Shown here in pieces: positions 50,244-58,427 of a stretch of 64,000 nucleotides of DNA; positions within the stretch are counted from its first letter, which is position 1, and each line of letters begins with the position of its first letter. Source of the stretch: an uncultured Clostridia bacterium. Lineage in GTDB: Bacteria; Bacillota; Clostridia; Peptostreptococcales; Anaerovoracaceae. Location: contig CAKQQT010000016.1 in assembly GCA_934271235.1 (NCBI GenBank), positions 1 through 64,000 on the forward strand. The letters run 5' to 3'. The notes under the pieces were generated by a model. It made no database searches. It had not been told where the DNA came from and was given only the letters and a program-made list of their open reading frames with translations. The translations under genes were made by a program, and so were the position numbers.

Positions 50244-51128
50244 TCACAATTTCTTTTCTCCGGTAAGCTCGCTGACCAGTGCAGATCCGATGACCAGCAC
50301 AGCGCCGATGATACCGAAGATAGACAGTTTTTCATGTAAAACAAGCGACGAAAGGAACAGCGCAAATACCGGATCGATGTAGCTCAGCACTGCGATGGAC
50401 TGCGCTTTCAGATCTCTCATGCTGCCAAAATGCAGAACATAGGCGATGCCGGTGTGCACGATACCCACGATCAGGACCATGATAACGGATTGCAAATGCA
50501 GAGAGATCGCCCCAAAATCTTCCGCCGCGAGCAGATACGGAACCAGCACAAGCGCTGCTGCCCCCAACTGCACCATGGTCTTTTGGTAAGCGTCATCTAC
50601 ATGAATTTTTTTATTTAAGATGATCACGGACGCGTACAGCGCCGCTGCCGCAAGACCGCAGAGGATTCCCATCGTATCTGTCGCCCCAACGCCTTCTCCG
50701 TCCATCATCCCTGATACAAAGAACATGCCGATGATCGCAGCTGCCGCACAGCAAAGTCTTTTTATCGTCAGTTTTTCTTTAAAGACCAGCGGAGAAAGCA
50801 AAATGACGATCGTCGGCTGCATATAGTAGCACATGGTCGCGACCGTTACACTGGTATAGCGATAGGATTCAAAGAGAAAAATCCAGTTCAGACCGATGAG
50901 CGCACCGGTTATCGCAAGCAGGATCAGATTCCGCCGGTCCGGCAATTCGATCGTCCTGCCGTTTTTGATGCGAAGAAAGACCAGCAGGAACACACATCCC
51001 AAAAGCCCTCTCGTAAAGGCCAGCATGCCGGATGACAGCGGGATGTATTTCCGGAAAATACCGATCGTGCCAAAGATCAGCATGGATGTGATAAACTGCA
51101 GATAAGCATTGTGATTTTGCCTGTTCAT
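50244..51128 (-). CDS. EamA/DMT family transporter
   Basis: This 294-residue protein has ten membrane helices in two EamA halves (about 8-140 and 150-285), with typical turns such as MLAFTRGLLG, YYMQPTIVILLSPLVFKE and SYIDPVFALFLSSLVLHE. It is of the RhaT/YdcZ-like drug and metabolite exporter group; substrate unknown. ATG 51128 is preceded by AAAAGGAAAG. It follows the DUF1848 gene by 45 bp. It differs clearly from the EamA paralogue at 40283-41206. Confidence 0.88.
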   Translation of the reverse strand: MNRQNHNAYLQFITSMLIFGTIGIFRKYIPLSSGMLAFTRGLLGCVFLLVFLRIKNGRTIELPDRRNLILLAITGALIGLNWIFLFESYRYTSVTVATMCYYMQPTIVILLSPLVFKEKLTIKRLCCAAAAIIGMFFVSGMMDGEGVGATDTMGILCGLAAAALYASVIILNKKIHVDDAYQKTMVQLGAAALVLVPYLLAAEDFGAISLHLQSVIMVLIVGIVHTGIAYVLHFGSMRDLKAQSIAVLSYIDPVFALFLSSLVLHEKLSIFGIIGAVLVIGSALVSELTGEKKL

Positions 51129-51173
51129 AAAGTGTGTCTTTCCTTTTATATGTTCTGTTGTAAGTTTTTCTTC

Positions 51174-52103
51174 TCAGATTTGCAGCCGCATCTGTCTGTT
51201 GATCCAGCTTTTCTGTTCGGCCTGGTGCACTTCATCTCCCGGCAGACTGTCTCCGATCAAAAAGGGCGACGCCGGATCATGTCGTCGGAAATTCTGCAGG
51301 ACGGTCTGCTTATCATAGTTCGCATAGCAGTACCGGCATAAATGCGGACACGTATTATAGGCGCCGATATCACTGCCAAGAAAACAGCTGCACTCTTTGC
51401 GGAGCGGTGTTTTCTTCGGAAAATCCAGGCTGCTGCCCAGAACATGCTCATAAGTTTCTTTCGACATACAGCCGCTGCAGTCCGCACCAAAAGGTTCCAG
51501 TTCCGTTCCCTCGCCGCAGGGTTTGACTGTCATGCCATGCCGGACTGCGATTTCGATCATTTTCTGACCCAGATAAAGTCGGTCATCATGGCCTACGATG
51601 CTGACTTCCGGAAAATTGCGTTTCACTTTTTCATATCGATCGACAAAGCTGATCACGCAGGTTTTCGTATAGCCGTCCAAGAATTCTGCCATTCGCTGAA
51701 ACGCTTGTAAATGCGTATAAACCGTGTAGTTTTCATTCAAAAGAACCGGATCGTAACGCCAGCCGACAGCATCCGGTCCAACCAGCTTCGAAAGTGTACG
51801 GAAGCTCTGCAAGACAGCCTGCTTATCCGGAACATGGGGCTCGATATCTTTTCCATAAGGAGTGATCGTCACGAACCAGTACATACGGAAAGGTTGAAAT
51901 CGGTCCATATAAGGCAGCATGGGCTGTGGATTTTTCGTACAAAAAGTCAGCAGGTCCACGACATCCGGCTGCAAGCGGTATCGCGTTACCTGCTGCGGAT
52001 TATAAGGGTTCCGGACAAGTACATAGCCTGCCTTGATACGGTTTGCCAGCCATTTTGCGTAAAAAGCCGGAATATCCGTACGCATTCCGGTCTGAATGAT
52101 CAT
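51174..52103 (-). CDS. DUF1848 protein with C-terminal cysteine cluster
   Basis: This 309-residue protein matches DUF1848, a family distantly related to radical SAM and photolyase-lyase-like barrels. It starts MIIQTGMRTDIPAFYAKW and has the block NPYNPQQVTRY. The cysteines are in CGEGTELEPFGADCSGC and CSCFLGSDIGAYNTCPHLC followed by RYCYAN. The CPHLCRYCYAN end suggests an iron-sulfur site, but the order differs from the CxxxCxxC of radical SAM enzymes. It is 2 bp after the flavodoxin gene, which may supply electrons. Confidence 0.88.
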   Translation of the reverse strand: MIIQTGMRTDIPAFYAKWLANRIKAGYVLVRNPYNPQQVTRYRLQPDVVDLLTFCTKNPQPMLPYMDRFQPFRMYWFVTITPYGKDIEPHVPDKQAVLQSFRTLSKLVGPDAVGWRYDPVLLNENYTVYTHLQAFQRMAEFLDGYTKTCVISFVDRYEKVKRNFPEVSIVGHDDRLYLGQKMIEIAVRHGMTVKPCGEGTELEPFGADCSGCMSKETYEHVLGSSLDFPKKTPLRKECSCFLGSDIGAYNTCPHLCRYCYANYDKQTVLQNFRRHDPASPFLIGDSLPGDEVHQAEQKSWINRQMRLQI

Positions 52104-52105
52104 AT

Positions 52106-52576
52106 CTAATAGACAGCCCAGGCTTTCAATTCTTCGATACCCGGATTCTCATTCATGACTTTGGCATCGACGATCTCCGCCTCGTTTCCCAGATACGGCT
52201 GTAGTTTCTCAGCGGTCTTTCCCATATTGCTGCCGCCGGATGTAGCGAACAGCACGACTTTTTTATGAGAAAAATCATATTGCTTTACGAAAGTATTTAC
52301 GACATTTGGGGCAGCCCAGTACCAGATCGGAAACCCCAGGTATACGGTGTCATATTCGTCCATGTTTTCAACGATCCCGCTGACCGGAACGTCTTTCTTA
52401 CCGATTTTTTCTTTATTACATCTGGCCAGTGGATTCTTCCAGTTCTGATCTGCTTCCGAATAAGGTTCTGCCGGTTTGATCTCGAATAGATCTGCACCGA
52501 TCGCCTCAGCCAGGTTCTTTGCCAGTCTGGCAGTCACGCCGCTTGCCGAAAAGTAGGCAACTAATTTTTTACTCAT
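52106..52576 (-). CDS. Flavodoxin (short chain)
   Basis: This 156-residue flavodoxin begins MSKKLVAYFSASGVTARLAK with the FMN loop SASGVT and has LGFPIWYWAAPNVVNTFVKQ and LFATSGGSNMG. It is a paralogue of the protein at 25088-25558, equal in length and very similar in the start. ATG 52576 follows GGAGGGAAGAATC; the upstream in-frame start lacks a site. It lies between the nitroreductase and DUF1848 genes and may serve either as electron carrier. Confidence 0.92.
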   Translation of the reverse strand: MSKKLVAYFSASGVTARLAKNLAEAIGADLFEIKPAEPYSEADQNWKNPLARCNKEKIGKKDVPVSGIVENMDEYDTVYLGFPIWYWAAPNVVNTFVKQYDFSHKKVVLFATSGGSNMGKTAEKLQPYLGNEAEIVDAKVMNENPGIEELKAWAVY

Positions 52577-52609
52577 GATTCTTCCCTCCATTTTTTCATG
52601 CATATTGTT

Positions 52610-53185
52610 TTATAAATACGTCACAACGTCTTCTGTTTTACGTTTCGGAACGACATAATCCCGATTTTCGTCAAGGAAATACTGCGTGTTGTCTCCTTCT
52701 GCATTGATGATCCTGCTGATATGAGACGGATACCCGAACGCCACAACGGTATGCAGTTTCTGGTTTTCGCCGAGACCAAAGAGTTCCCCAAGTTTCTGCT
52801 TATTGCAGGCTCCGATGATGCAGCTTCCTATGCCGTGATTCCATGCGGCAAGTGTCAGGTTGCTGATCGCAAGTCCTGCGTCTGTGTCTGTATAAGCGCT
52901 TGCTAAGTCCATATTTTCCACGATGCCGATGAACAGCACCGGTTCTTCTCCGGCTTTTGGTTGTCCCTGCTCCGGCGGCAGAGAACCTGCCCACTTCGTA
53001 TAGCCGAAGACTTCTTTTACCTTTTGCGGTGTTTTAACGACCACGTACTGCAATGGCTGTTTATTCATAGCACTGGACGCATATCGTGCTGCGGTCAGCA
53101 TTTCATCGATGTATTCATCTGCGATCGGTTCCTGTTTGAATCGACGGTAGGTACGCCGTGTTTTTAATAATTCGATCAGTTCCAT
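52610..53185 (-). CDS. Nitroreductase family protein
   Basis: This 191-residue FMN protein starts MELIELLKTRRTYRRFKQEPI and has AARYASSAMNKQPLQYVVV and HGIGSCIIGACNKQKLGE, the binding loops of NfnB-like nitroreductases, and FGYPSHISRI. It is unrelated in detail to the TM1586-like enzyme at 29907. ATG 53185 follows AAGGAGAAAGCAA. It is 12 bp after the ICMT-like gene and 34 bp before the flavodoxin, so these form one transcript. Confidence 0.9.
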   Translation of the reverse strand: MELIELLKTRRTYRRFKQEPIADEYIDEMLTAARYASSAMNKQPLQYVVVKTPQKVKEVFGYTKWAGSLPPEQGQPKAGEEPVLFIGIVENMDLASAYTDTDAGLAISNLTLAAWNHGIGSCIIGACNKQKLGELFGLGENQKLHTVVAFGYPSHISRIINAEGDNTQYFLDENRDYVVPKRKTEDVVTYL

Positions 53186-53196
53186 TTGCTTTCTCC

Positions 53197-53775
53197 TTAT
53201 TTTCTTCCAATATAGCGATTTACTTTTTTCTTATACTCCAGATATTCCTGTCCAAAGGTCTCCAGCAAGAAGTCTTCTTCCACATTCACGATCTGCAGAT
53301 GAAACATGATCATCGCAAAAACTGACGCTGCCAGAAGCCATGGATTGAAGAACATCAGCAAGATCCCGATGTACACCAGGTCAAAGCCTAAAAAAGCAGG
53401 GTTACGGCTGATCTGATAAATTCCATCCGTGACCAGCTCCGTCTTATCTGTCTTGGAGACCCCGGCCCGCCAGCTGTCCCGCATCGTTACCACCGATGTC
53501 ACGAACACGGCGGCTCCCATTGCACCGATGACGCCGCCGCAGATTCTGAGCGGGGTCGAAAAACATGTCGTGTTCAAAAGGATACTGATCACTTCCACTG
53601 CCGGAACCAGCAAGGTCGCGATCTTCATGGTCACTTCGACGAATTTCACAAAACCGACTTTTCCCTGCCCGATCTGGTCCGTTCGAATGCCCTTTCGCCG
53701 CTGCAGGAACATTTTCAAAAAATAACATCCGTAAAAAACGGCTAAGATGATCAGTGCCGTCACTTGATAGATCAT
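53197..53775 (-). CDS. Isoprenylcysteine carboxyl methyltransferase family protein
   Basis: This 192-residue membrane protein has four to five helices. Its C-terminal half carries the ICMT/NnrU-like pattern GIYQISRNPAFLGFDLVYIG and NVEEDFLLETFGQEYLEYKKKVNRYI, the SAM-binding RHP-x-Y-type motif being here SRNPAFLG. In bacteria such proteins methylate unknown lipids or quinone-like acceptors. ATG 53775 overlaps the previous gene stop by 4 bp (ATGA), so the two are translationally coupled. ATG is supported by GAGGTG. Confidence 0.85.
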   Translation of the reverse strand: MIYQVTALIILAVFYGCYFLKMFLQRRKGIRTDQIGQGKVGFVKFVEVTMKIATLLVPAVEVISILLNTTCFSTPLRICGGVIGAMGAAVFVTSVVTMRDSWRAGVSKTDKTELVTDGIYQISRNPAFLGFDLVYIGILLMFFNPWLLAASVFAMIMFHLQIVNVEEDFLLETFGQEYLEYKKKVNRYIGRK

Positions 53776-54254
53776 TTCAACACCTTTCTCTTTCCCGTCA
53801 TCTGCGTAACTTCCAGACAATAAACCGCCGTCCTTGGGATCGCCGCCGGGTTAAAATACTTGTTTTCGCCCGGATAATAATGATCCATCAAAAGGTTCAA
53901 TGCCTGCAGTTTTTCGTCGTCATCATCGATCATGCGGATCATGCCATGCCCGATGATGCTTTCAAACGCAAAGGTGCACATTCCCTGTTCTGCTTTGTAC
54001 TGCAGCTGATGGCGGCAGTCCATCTCAAAGGATGCGTGGTTGTTTTTCTGCATCAACTCGATCTTGTGACCCTCTAAGGCGCTGTGAAAATACAACGTCA
54101 CGGTCTTGGCTTCTTCTTCGGCTTTCACGCCGAAGTTCAGCGGTAAAATATACGGATAGTCTCCGTCGTGCAGTCCCAGCCGGCATACATCGCAACGGGA
54201 GATCACATCCACCATTTCTTCAAAACTCTGAATTTCTCTGTCTGCTCGTCTCAT
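53772..54254 (-). CDS. Pyridoxamine 5'-phosphate oxidase-like FMN-binding protein
   Basis: This 160-residue split-barrel flavin protein has CDVCRLGLHDGDYPYILPLNFG at residues 21-42 (each residue cited by its start CDVCRLGLHDGDYPY), FHSALEGHKIELMQKN and the C-terminal CLEVTQMTGKRK. It is of the group of flavin-nucleotide-binding proteins related to 5-nitroimidazole antibiotic resistance (NimA-like). ATG 54254 follows AGGAGCGAA. A paralogue lies at 54836-55315. Coupled to the ICMT-like gene by a 4-bp overlap. Confidence 0.9.
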   Translation of the reverse strand: MRRADREIQSFEEMVDVISRCDVCRLGLHDGDYPYILPLNFGVKAEEEAKTVTLYFHSALEGHKIELMQKNNHASFEMDCRHQLQYKAEQGMCTFAFESIIGHGMIRMIDDDDEKLQALNLLMDHYYPGENKYFNPAAIPRTAVYCLEVTQMTGKRKVLK

Positions 54255-54326
54255 ATTCGCTCCTGTCTCCTCTCTTATTCTGTCCTTTCAAGGCTGACAC
54301 GATAACTGCTCAGCACCATTTTGTTC

Positions 54327-54354
54327 AAAAAAGCTGCCTTTTCAGACAGCTTTT
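54327..54354 (-). terminator. Terminator after the HD-domain gene
   Basis: AAAGCTGTCT and AGGCAGCTTT form a hairpin with a short loop and a T-run on the minus strand. It overlaps the last codons of the HD gene. Confidence 0.7.
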
Positions 54355-54836
54355 GTATAGATCATATTCAATAAGTCTGTGCCTGTTCTCGTTCTGAAAA
54401 AACGTTCTCTGAAATTGCGGATATTCTCTGCCGAAAATCCCATTTCATCCGCATTGACCAGATAATCCGCCTCGATCAGGATCTGATAGTCGAGACCGTC
54501 AACGGCATCCGGGCTGTGATGATGCGAGACCAGATATACGATACGTTCAACGACTTCCGCATCGACATCCGTCCCTGCAAAGAAAGCACGCACGAGCGGT
54601 TCGCTCTCTTGTTCCTGATGTTTGCCTCCGGCATTTCCGTATTTTTCTCTGCAGAGCGGACAGGAAATATCGTGGACCACCGCCGCAGCCTCGAGGATAT
54701 ACTGTGACCGCATTTCCAGCCGCGCCATCTTTCCGATCGTCCGCGCGTAACCCCAGACCTTCATAAAATGATTGATATCCTCTACATTCCCATCGGAAAG
54801 TCCGATCATCTTTTCTATGATCTCCGCGATATACAT
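54342..54836 (-). CDS. HD domain phosphohydrolase family protein
   Basis: This 164-residue protein has the HD pattern: His23 (INHFMKVWGYA), His55-Asp56 (VVHDISCPLC), SHHHSPDAVDG and Asp in EADYLVNADEMG. Members dephosphorylate nucleotides or act on unknown phosphate esters. The CPLC next to HD is unusual. Its ATG shares a base with the stop of the upstream PNPOx-like gene (TAATG), so the two are coupled. Confidence 0.88.
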   Translation of the reverse strand: MYIAEIIEKMIGLSDGNVEDINHFMKVWGYARTIGKMARLEMRSQYILEAAAVVHDISCPLCREKYGNAGGKHQEQESEPLVRAFFAGTDVDAEVVERIVYLVSHHHSPDAVDGLDYQILIEADYLVNADEMGFSAENIRNFRERFFRTRTGTDLLNMIYTKAV

Positions 54837-55315
54837 TATTTCTCCTGAATTTCCTTTCCGGTCATATGCTCGATGGTGATCTCGATCATCTGTACAGCCT
54901 TAAAGTCCAACTCAATCTCCTCGTCAGCCTCTGCTTCATTCGGATAATACTTCATCGCGAACGTCTTGAGCACCTTTCTCTTTTCTTCCGGATCCGCGAT
55001 CGGCGCTGCCTTGCCGAAAACGACTGCGCTCTTCACATACGGCGCCCAGTCAAGGTCCCTGATCTCCGGCTCGCTGTAAACCGTAAAGCAGACCTTCGGA
55101 TTGCGTTTCATGGAGTCCACCTTATGTCCGGCCAGAGACGAGTGAAAATAGATCTTCCCGGCGGCTTCATCATAGTAGTAATTGATCGGAACCGCATAAG
55201 GATAATCGTCATCCCCTGCTACCGCAAGCACCGCACGCTTTGATTCTTTTATAAGTTTGATGGTTTCTTCGTTCGTGATCGCCTTTTTCTCGGCGCGACG
55301 CATCTTTCTGAACAT
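54836..55315 (-). CDS. Pyridoxamine 5'-phosphate oxidase-like protein
   Basis: This 159-residue FMN-split barrel protein has AVLAVAGDDDYPYAVPINYY, FHSSLAGHKVDSMKRNPKV and the C-terminal VQMIEITIEHMTGKE. It belongs to the same group as the gene at 53772-54254 (flavin-binding, NimA-like). AGGAGGAATAC precedes ATG 55315. A promoter with extended -10 TGATATAAT lies at 55364-55372. It begins a transcript that continues through the HD gene. Confidence 0.9.
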   Translation of the reverse strand: MFRKMRRAEKKAITNEETIKLIKESKRAVLAVAGDDDYPYAVPINYYYDEAAGKIYFHSSLAGHKVDSMKRNPKVCFTVYSEPEIRDLDWAPYVKSAVVFGKAAPIADPEEKRKVLKTFAMKYYPNEAEADEEIELDFKAVQMIEITIEHMTGKEIQEK

Positions 55316-55363
55316 GATGTATTCCTCCTATGAAATGTCAATTGCAATCGCTGTAATAAAGAC

Positions 55364-55372
55364 ATTATATCA
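55364..55372 (-). promoter_or_regulatory. Extended -10 promoter of the PNPOx-HD unit
   Basis: TGATATAAT on the minus strand, about 50 bp upstream of ATG 55315. Confidence 0.55.
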
Positions 55373-55420
55373 TTCTTTTGGAGGAAAGAAAACGGATTTT
55401 TCGCCAATTTCCCGAGAAAA

Positions 55421-55936
55421 TCAAGTCTCGCTGCTCGGCGAAGATAGGAATGTGACTTTTCGTACTTTTCGCCCTTCCCCGGCCCGGTTCGGCAGATATT
55501 TTGCGAGCACTTGCGAATACTCCGTTAAAAAGGCTGTAAATTCCTCATCCGAAAGCAGCAGCGTCGCTTGTCCGACGGTCAGAAGATCCTGCTTCGGATC
55601 ATGTTCTTCATCCGCAAGATAACGTGAAAAATCATTTGCCAGACGCAGCAGCGTCGCCTGTATCATGCGGTTCATGTTTTCATTCGTCTGCGCGTCTGCC
55701 GGCGGCACGCAGACCGTATAAAACTTCTCTGCCAAGCCGCGTTTTGGTACTTCCCTTACCGCCTCAATGACGCCGCACTCCGCCAGGACCTTGATATGCC
55801 GGTACAGACTCGCACGCGGGATATCGGACAAGTTTTCCTGTATCTGCGCAGCAGAGGCCTCTTTTTTTTCGAGCAAAACCTGCAGGATCCGCTGGCGGAT
55901 CGGATGCAGGCAGGCATCAATGTAAGAATCTTTCAT
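55421..55936 (-). CDS. ArsR-like winged-helix regulator
   Basis: This 171-residue protein starts at ATG 55936 (AGGTG ribosome site) or GTG 55945, which abuts the stop of the CPBP gene. The N-terminal winged helix (residues 5-80) reads HPIRQRILQVLLEKKEASAAQIQE and ASLYRHIKVLAECGVIEAV, as in ArsR/HTH_20 regulators. The C-terminal 90 residues are helical and may dimerise. It probably represses the operon through the CTCAA-N2-TTGAG sites at 56758-56804. Confidence 0.85.
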   Translation of the reverse strand: MKDSYIDACLHPIRQRILQVLLEKKEASAAQIQENLSDIPRASLYRHIKVLAECGVIEAVREVPKRGLAEKFYTVCVPPADAQTNENMNRMIQATLLRLANDFSRYLADEEHDPKQDLLTVGQATLLLSDEEFTAFLTEYSQVLAKYLPNRAGEGRKVRKVTFLSSPSSET

Positions 55937-55945
55937 TTCAATCAC

Positions 55946-56710
55946 CTAGATAACCACCATTAAGATCAATTTACTTACCAGATGCAGGCCGAAGTGCGCC
56001 AGCATCGCGTATTGAATGCCGTATTTTCGGTAATATCTGCCGAACATAAGTGCAAATCCGCCGTTCAGCACAAAACAACGCAGCAGGATCAGCGGCGTGA
56101 TACGGCCAAAAAACAGCATTGTCGCCGGCAGATGTCCCGCTGCGAACAGAAGTGCCGCGAGGATATTCGCTGCAATGAAGATCCAATCCGGCAGCATGGT
56201 TTTCTCGGTTTTCCTTGCAAAGATCATCGCAAGGATCCACGCAAGTAGCGACATCAAAAACCATCGCATCAGCAATTCCTCAACAACACCGCCGTAAGTT
56301 AAGGACGAGAGAAAATATGCCGCGCTGATCCCCTTTTCATAATCCGCCGCAACCTCCGGTATGAGCGGGCCAGCTATAAAGTAATCCATCGCGAACAGAA
56401 CGCCAAAAAGGACGATGGCCGGCACCGTTTTTTTGAGGATCTCTTTTTGAAATCCGAACGGACGGACCAGACCGAGCCGCTGCGCAAGGAAATAACCGAC
56501 TGCAGTCGCTATCGCCGTGTAGATCATGCTCTGCAGCATGGTAAGCAGATAAAAGGTAACCGGACTTTCAAACTGTGCCAGGATCTGCGCCGCCTGCTCG
56601 CCAGACGCGTGCTCCAACGTGTAGACCCCGGTAAAATAGCCGCCGATCAGAGCAAACGGCAAGATGCACAGGATCATGCATCCGATCGCGCCCCAAGTTG
56701 TTTTGTTCAT
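55946..56710 (-). CDS. CPBP family intramembrane glutamic endopeptidase
   Basis: This 254-residue protein has about eight membrane helices and the CPBP (Abi) motifs: GGVVEELLMRWFLMS (EExxxR) and MLAHFGLHLVSK (His), with the paired F-G-R signature in FALMFGRYY. Members process prenylated or signal peptides, or have other protease roles. ATG 56710 is favoured over GTG 56719. It is the first gene of an operon with the ArsR-like regulator; the promoter with operator lies just upstream. Confidence 0.85.
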   Translation of the reverse strand: MNKTTWGAIGCMILCILPFALIGGYFTGVYTLEHASGEQAAQILAQFESPVTFYLLTMLQSMIYTAIATAVGYFLAQRLGLVRPFGFQKEILKKTVPAIVLFGVLFAMDYFIAGPLIPEVAADYEKGISAAYFLSSLTYGGVVEELLMRWFLMSLLAWILAMIFARKTEKTMLPDWIFIAANILAALLFAAGHLPATMLFFGRITPLILLRCFVLNGGFALMFGRYYRKYGIQYAMLAHFGLHLVSKLILMVVI

Positions 56711-56757
56711 GAAATCCACCTCTTAACCTTCTAAAAACTATGTCATCCGTTATTAAT

Positions 56758-56769
56758 CTCAAAAACGAG
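56758..56769. promoter_or_regulatory. Possible operator, downstream copy
   Basis: CTCAAAAACGAG resembles the 12-bp box CTCAATTTTGAG at 56793-56804 and lies 33 bp from it, downstream of the start site. Confidence 0.4.
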
Positions 56770-56784
56770 AATAATCATATTTTT

Positions 56785-56813
56785 ATTATATTCTCAATTT
56801 TGAGATCGGTCAA
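56785..56813 (-). promoter_or_regulatory. Promoter of the CPBP-ArsR operon with internal operator
   Basis: On the minus strand TTGACC (56813-56808) and TATAAT (56790-56785) are 17 bp apart, and the spacer is filled by CTCAAAATTGAG (arms CTCAA/TTGAG). Confidence 0.6.
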
Positions 56814-57264
56814 GAGTGAAATGCAGGAAGTCTCGGCAGCCCTCGGCGATGTCCTCATAGGTCACATCAAAATTGCCGGTATACCACGGATCTGCGATAT
56901 CCCGCGGATCACTTGAAAAATCCAGTAATCCGTGAACCTTGTCCTGCGGGTCGCTGCCGATGATCCGCAGGAGATTCCTGCGGTTGTTGGTGTCCATGAT
57001 CAGCAGATAGTCATAGTATTCGTAATCCGCTTTTGTCACCTGCCGCGCGCAGTGATCACCGCAGGGGATCCCCATCTCCGCCAGCTTGCGCCGCGTCCCG
57101 TGATGGACTCCGTTGCCGATCTCCTCCCTGCTGGTCGCCGCCGAATCGATCTCAAACAAGTCCTCCAGACCCTGTTTCTTTACCATATCTTCTAATACAT
57201 ACTGCGCCATGGTACTGCGGCAGATATTGCCGTGGCAGATGAACAGGACTTTTATCATGCTCAT
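56794..57264 (-). CDS. Low molecular weight protein-tyrosine phosphatase
   Basis: This 156-residue phosphatase has the P-loop CHGNICRST (Cys10, Arg16) near the N-terminus and the general acid Asp in DPWYTG. It removes phosphate from tyrosine or acts on arginine phosphate. ATG 57264 with AAAGGAGAAATT is chosen over upstream in-frame ATGs. It overlaps at its 3' end the promoter of the CPBP operon. It follows the LUD-domain gene by 62 bp. Confidence 0.93.
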   Translation of the reverse strand: MSMIKVLFICHGNICRSTMAQYVLEDMVKKQGLEDLFEIDSAATSREEIGNGVHHGTRRKLAEMGIPCGDHCARQVTKADYEYYDYLLIMDTNNRRNLLRIIGSDPQDKVHGLLDFSSDPRDIADPWYTGNFDVTYEDIAEGCRDFLHFTLDRSQN

Positions 57265-57326
57265 AATTTCTCCTTTCAAGCAGCGAAACATGTTGAGTTT
57301 TGTGGGATTTTCCAAAATAGAATGCA

Positions 57327-58055
57327 TCAAAATCCTAATTCCTCACCGATGATGATAACATGGAAATCCGATCCCATCGGTCTTTTGTGCATGATCGCCG
57401 TGATATTGCAGATCCGATCCGGACTGCTGCAGCTCGGACAGACGCCTGTTTGTACACACGCGCATTCTCTCCCGTATTTTAGATTGTCCATAGGGGCAGC
57501 GATGAACCGGATCCGTTCTCTGGCTGCCTGTTCGTCCGCAACGATCTTATTCACCCCGGCAACCACGATGATGCGATCCGCGCCGTAGCAGCTTCCCGCT
57601 ACACGATTTCCGACGCCGTCAACATTCACGATCTCCCCTTTCATCGTGATCGCATTTGCGCCGAGAAGAAAAACATTACTCGTCAGATATTCCGCCAAGA
57701 TCGCCCGCGCTTCCTCGCGTGTCGGTGCCTTTTTGTATCGCTTTTCGTCACAGGAGGCATAGCGGTGCAGATTCAGAGCTGCAATATTAGGGATCTTTCT
57801 GCATTGCTTTTCATCCAAGGCATCATCCAGATCCAACGCGTATACCGTATGAGAGTCTCCCACCCCTACGAGCGAACCGTCCGGGATCAACGATAAAAGC
57901 AGCTGTGCAGCCTGCTCCCGGTTTTCTGCATAATAAGCCTCAAACCCATTTTTTTTCAGATTTTTTACTGCATTCTCACCTTTGCTCGCAAAGAATCTCT
58001 TTTTAATACGCTCCACATCGCATGCAGCATCCTTTATCCTAAAATTTGCGTTCAT
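57327..58055 (-). CDS. LUD domain protein (LutC/YkgG-like, lactate utilization family)
   Basis: This 242-residue protein contains a LUD domain (DUF162): SLVGVGDSHTVYALDL, LGANAITMKGEIVNVDGVGNRVAG and PDNLKYGRECACVQ-type ends, here APMDNLKYGREC. It ends with a Cys pair CVQTGVCPSCSSPDRIC, probably metal or cluster binding. LUD proteins function with LutA/LutB in lactate oxidation, but those genes are not present here, and the Cys-rich tail marks the stand-alone group. ATG 58055 follows AGGAGGGTGG. It lies 12 bp after the small membrane gene. Confidence 0.9.
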   Translation of the reverse strand: MNANFRIKDAACDVERIKKRFFASKGENAVKNLKKNGFEAYYAENREQAAQLLLSLIPDGSLVGVGDSHTVYALDLDDALDEKQCRKIPNIAALNLHRYASCDEKRYKKAPTREEARAILAEYLTSNVFLLGANAITMKGEIVNVDGVGNRVAGSCYGADRIIVVAGVNKIVADEQAARERIRFIAAPMDNLKYGRECACVQTGVCPSCSSPDRICNITAIMHKRPMGSDFHVIIIGEELGF

Positions 58056-58067
58056 CTTTCCACCCTC

Positions 58068-58358
58068 CTACTTTTTTCTTCGATAAACAAATCTCGCGGT
58101 CAGGATCGGCACCAGACAGATGATCGCGTAGATTCCGCACAAAAGCGCTCCCAGCATACGGAAATCCATAAAGCCGCCTGCCGGTGACAGCGCACACGCC
58201 GCCGCTCCGATCAGTGCCGCAAGCGGCACCAAAAAAGGGATCGCGCGGATCCATGGATTCTTCGTTTTTTTGCAGAGGACATACTGTAAAAAAAATAAAA
58301 CCAGTATGGTCAGCAGTATGACTGCCTGTATGGTATAGTCTTTTCCATTCAGTTCCAT
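58068..58358 (-). CDS. Small three-helix membrane protein of unknown function
   Basis: This 96-residue protein is not one I recognise. It has three predicted transmembrane helices (about 8-25, 35-58, 66-85) and a basic C-terminus (RFVYRRKK). ATG 58358 follows AAAGGATAGGACG. The upstream promoter has perfect -35 and -10 boxes and a LexA-like sequence in its spacer, so it may be damage-inducible. It is the first gene before the LUD protein. Confidence 0.6.
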   Translation of the reverse strand: MELNGKDYTIQAVILLTILVLFFLQYVLCKKTKNPWIRAIPFLVPLAALIGAAACALSPAGGFMDFRMLGALLCGIYAIICLVPILTARFVYRRKK

Positions 58359-58398
58359 CGTCCTATCCTTTCCTTTTTCACGCAGCGATGTTTTTTTC

Positions 58399-58427
58399 AT
58401 TATATTGAACATTCGTTTTCTTGTCAA
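58399..58427 (-). promoter_or_regulatory. Consensus promoter with a LexA-like site in the spacer
   Basis: On the minus strand TTGACA (58427-58422) and TATAAT (58404-58399) are 17 bp apart, fully consensus. Plus-strand GAAC-ATTC-GTTT (58407-58418) matches the LexA core except for one base at the allowed Y position. Confidence 0.55.
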
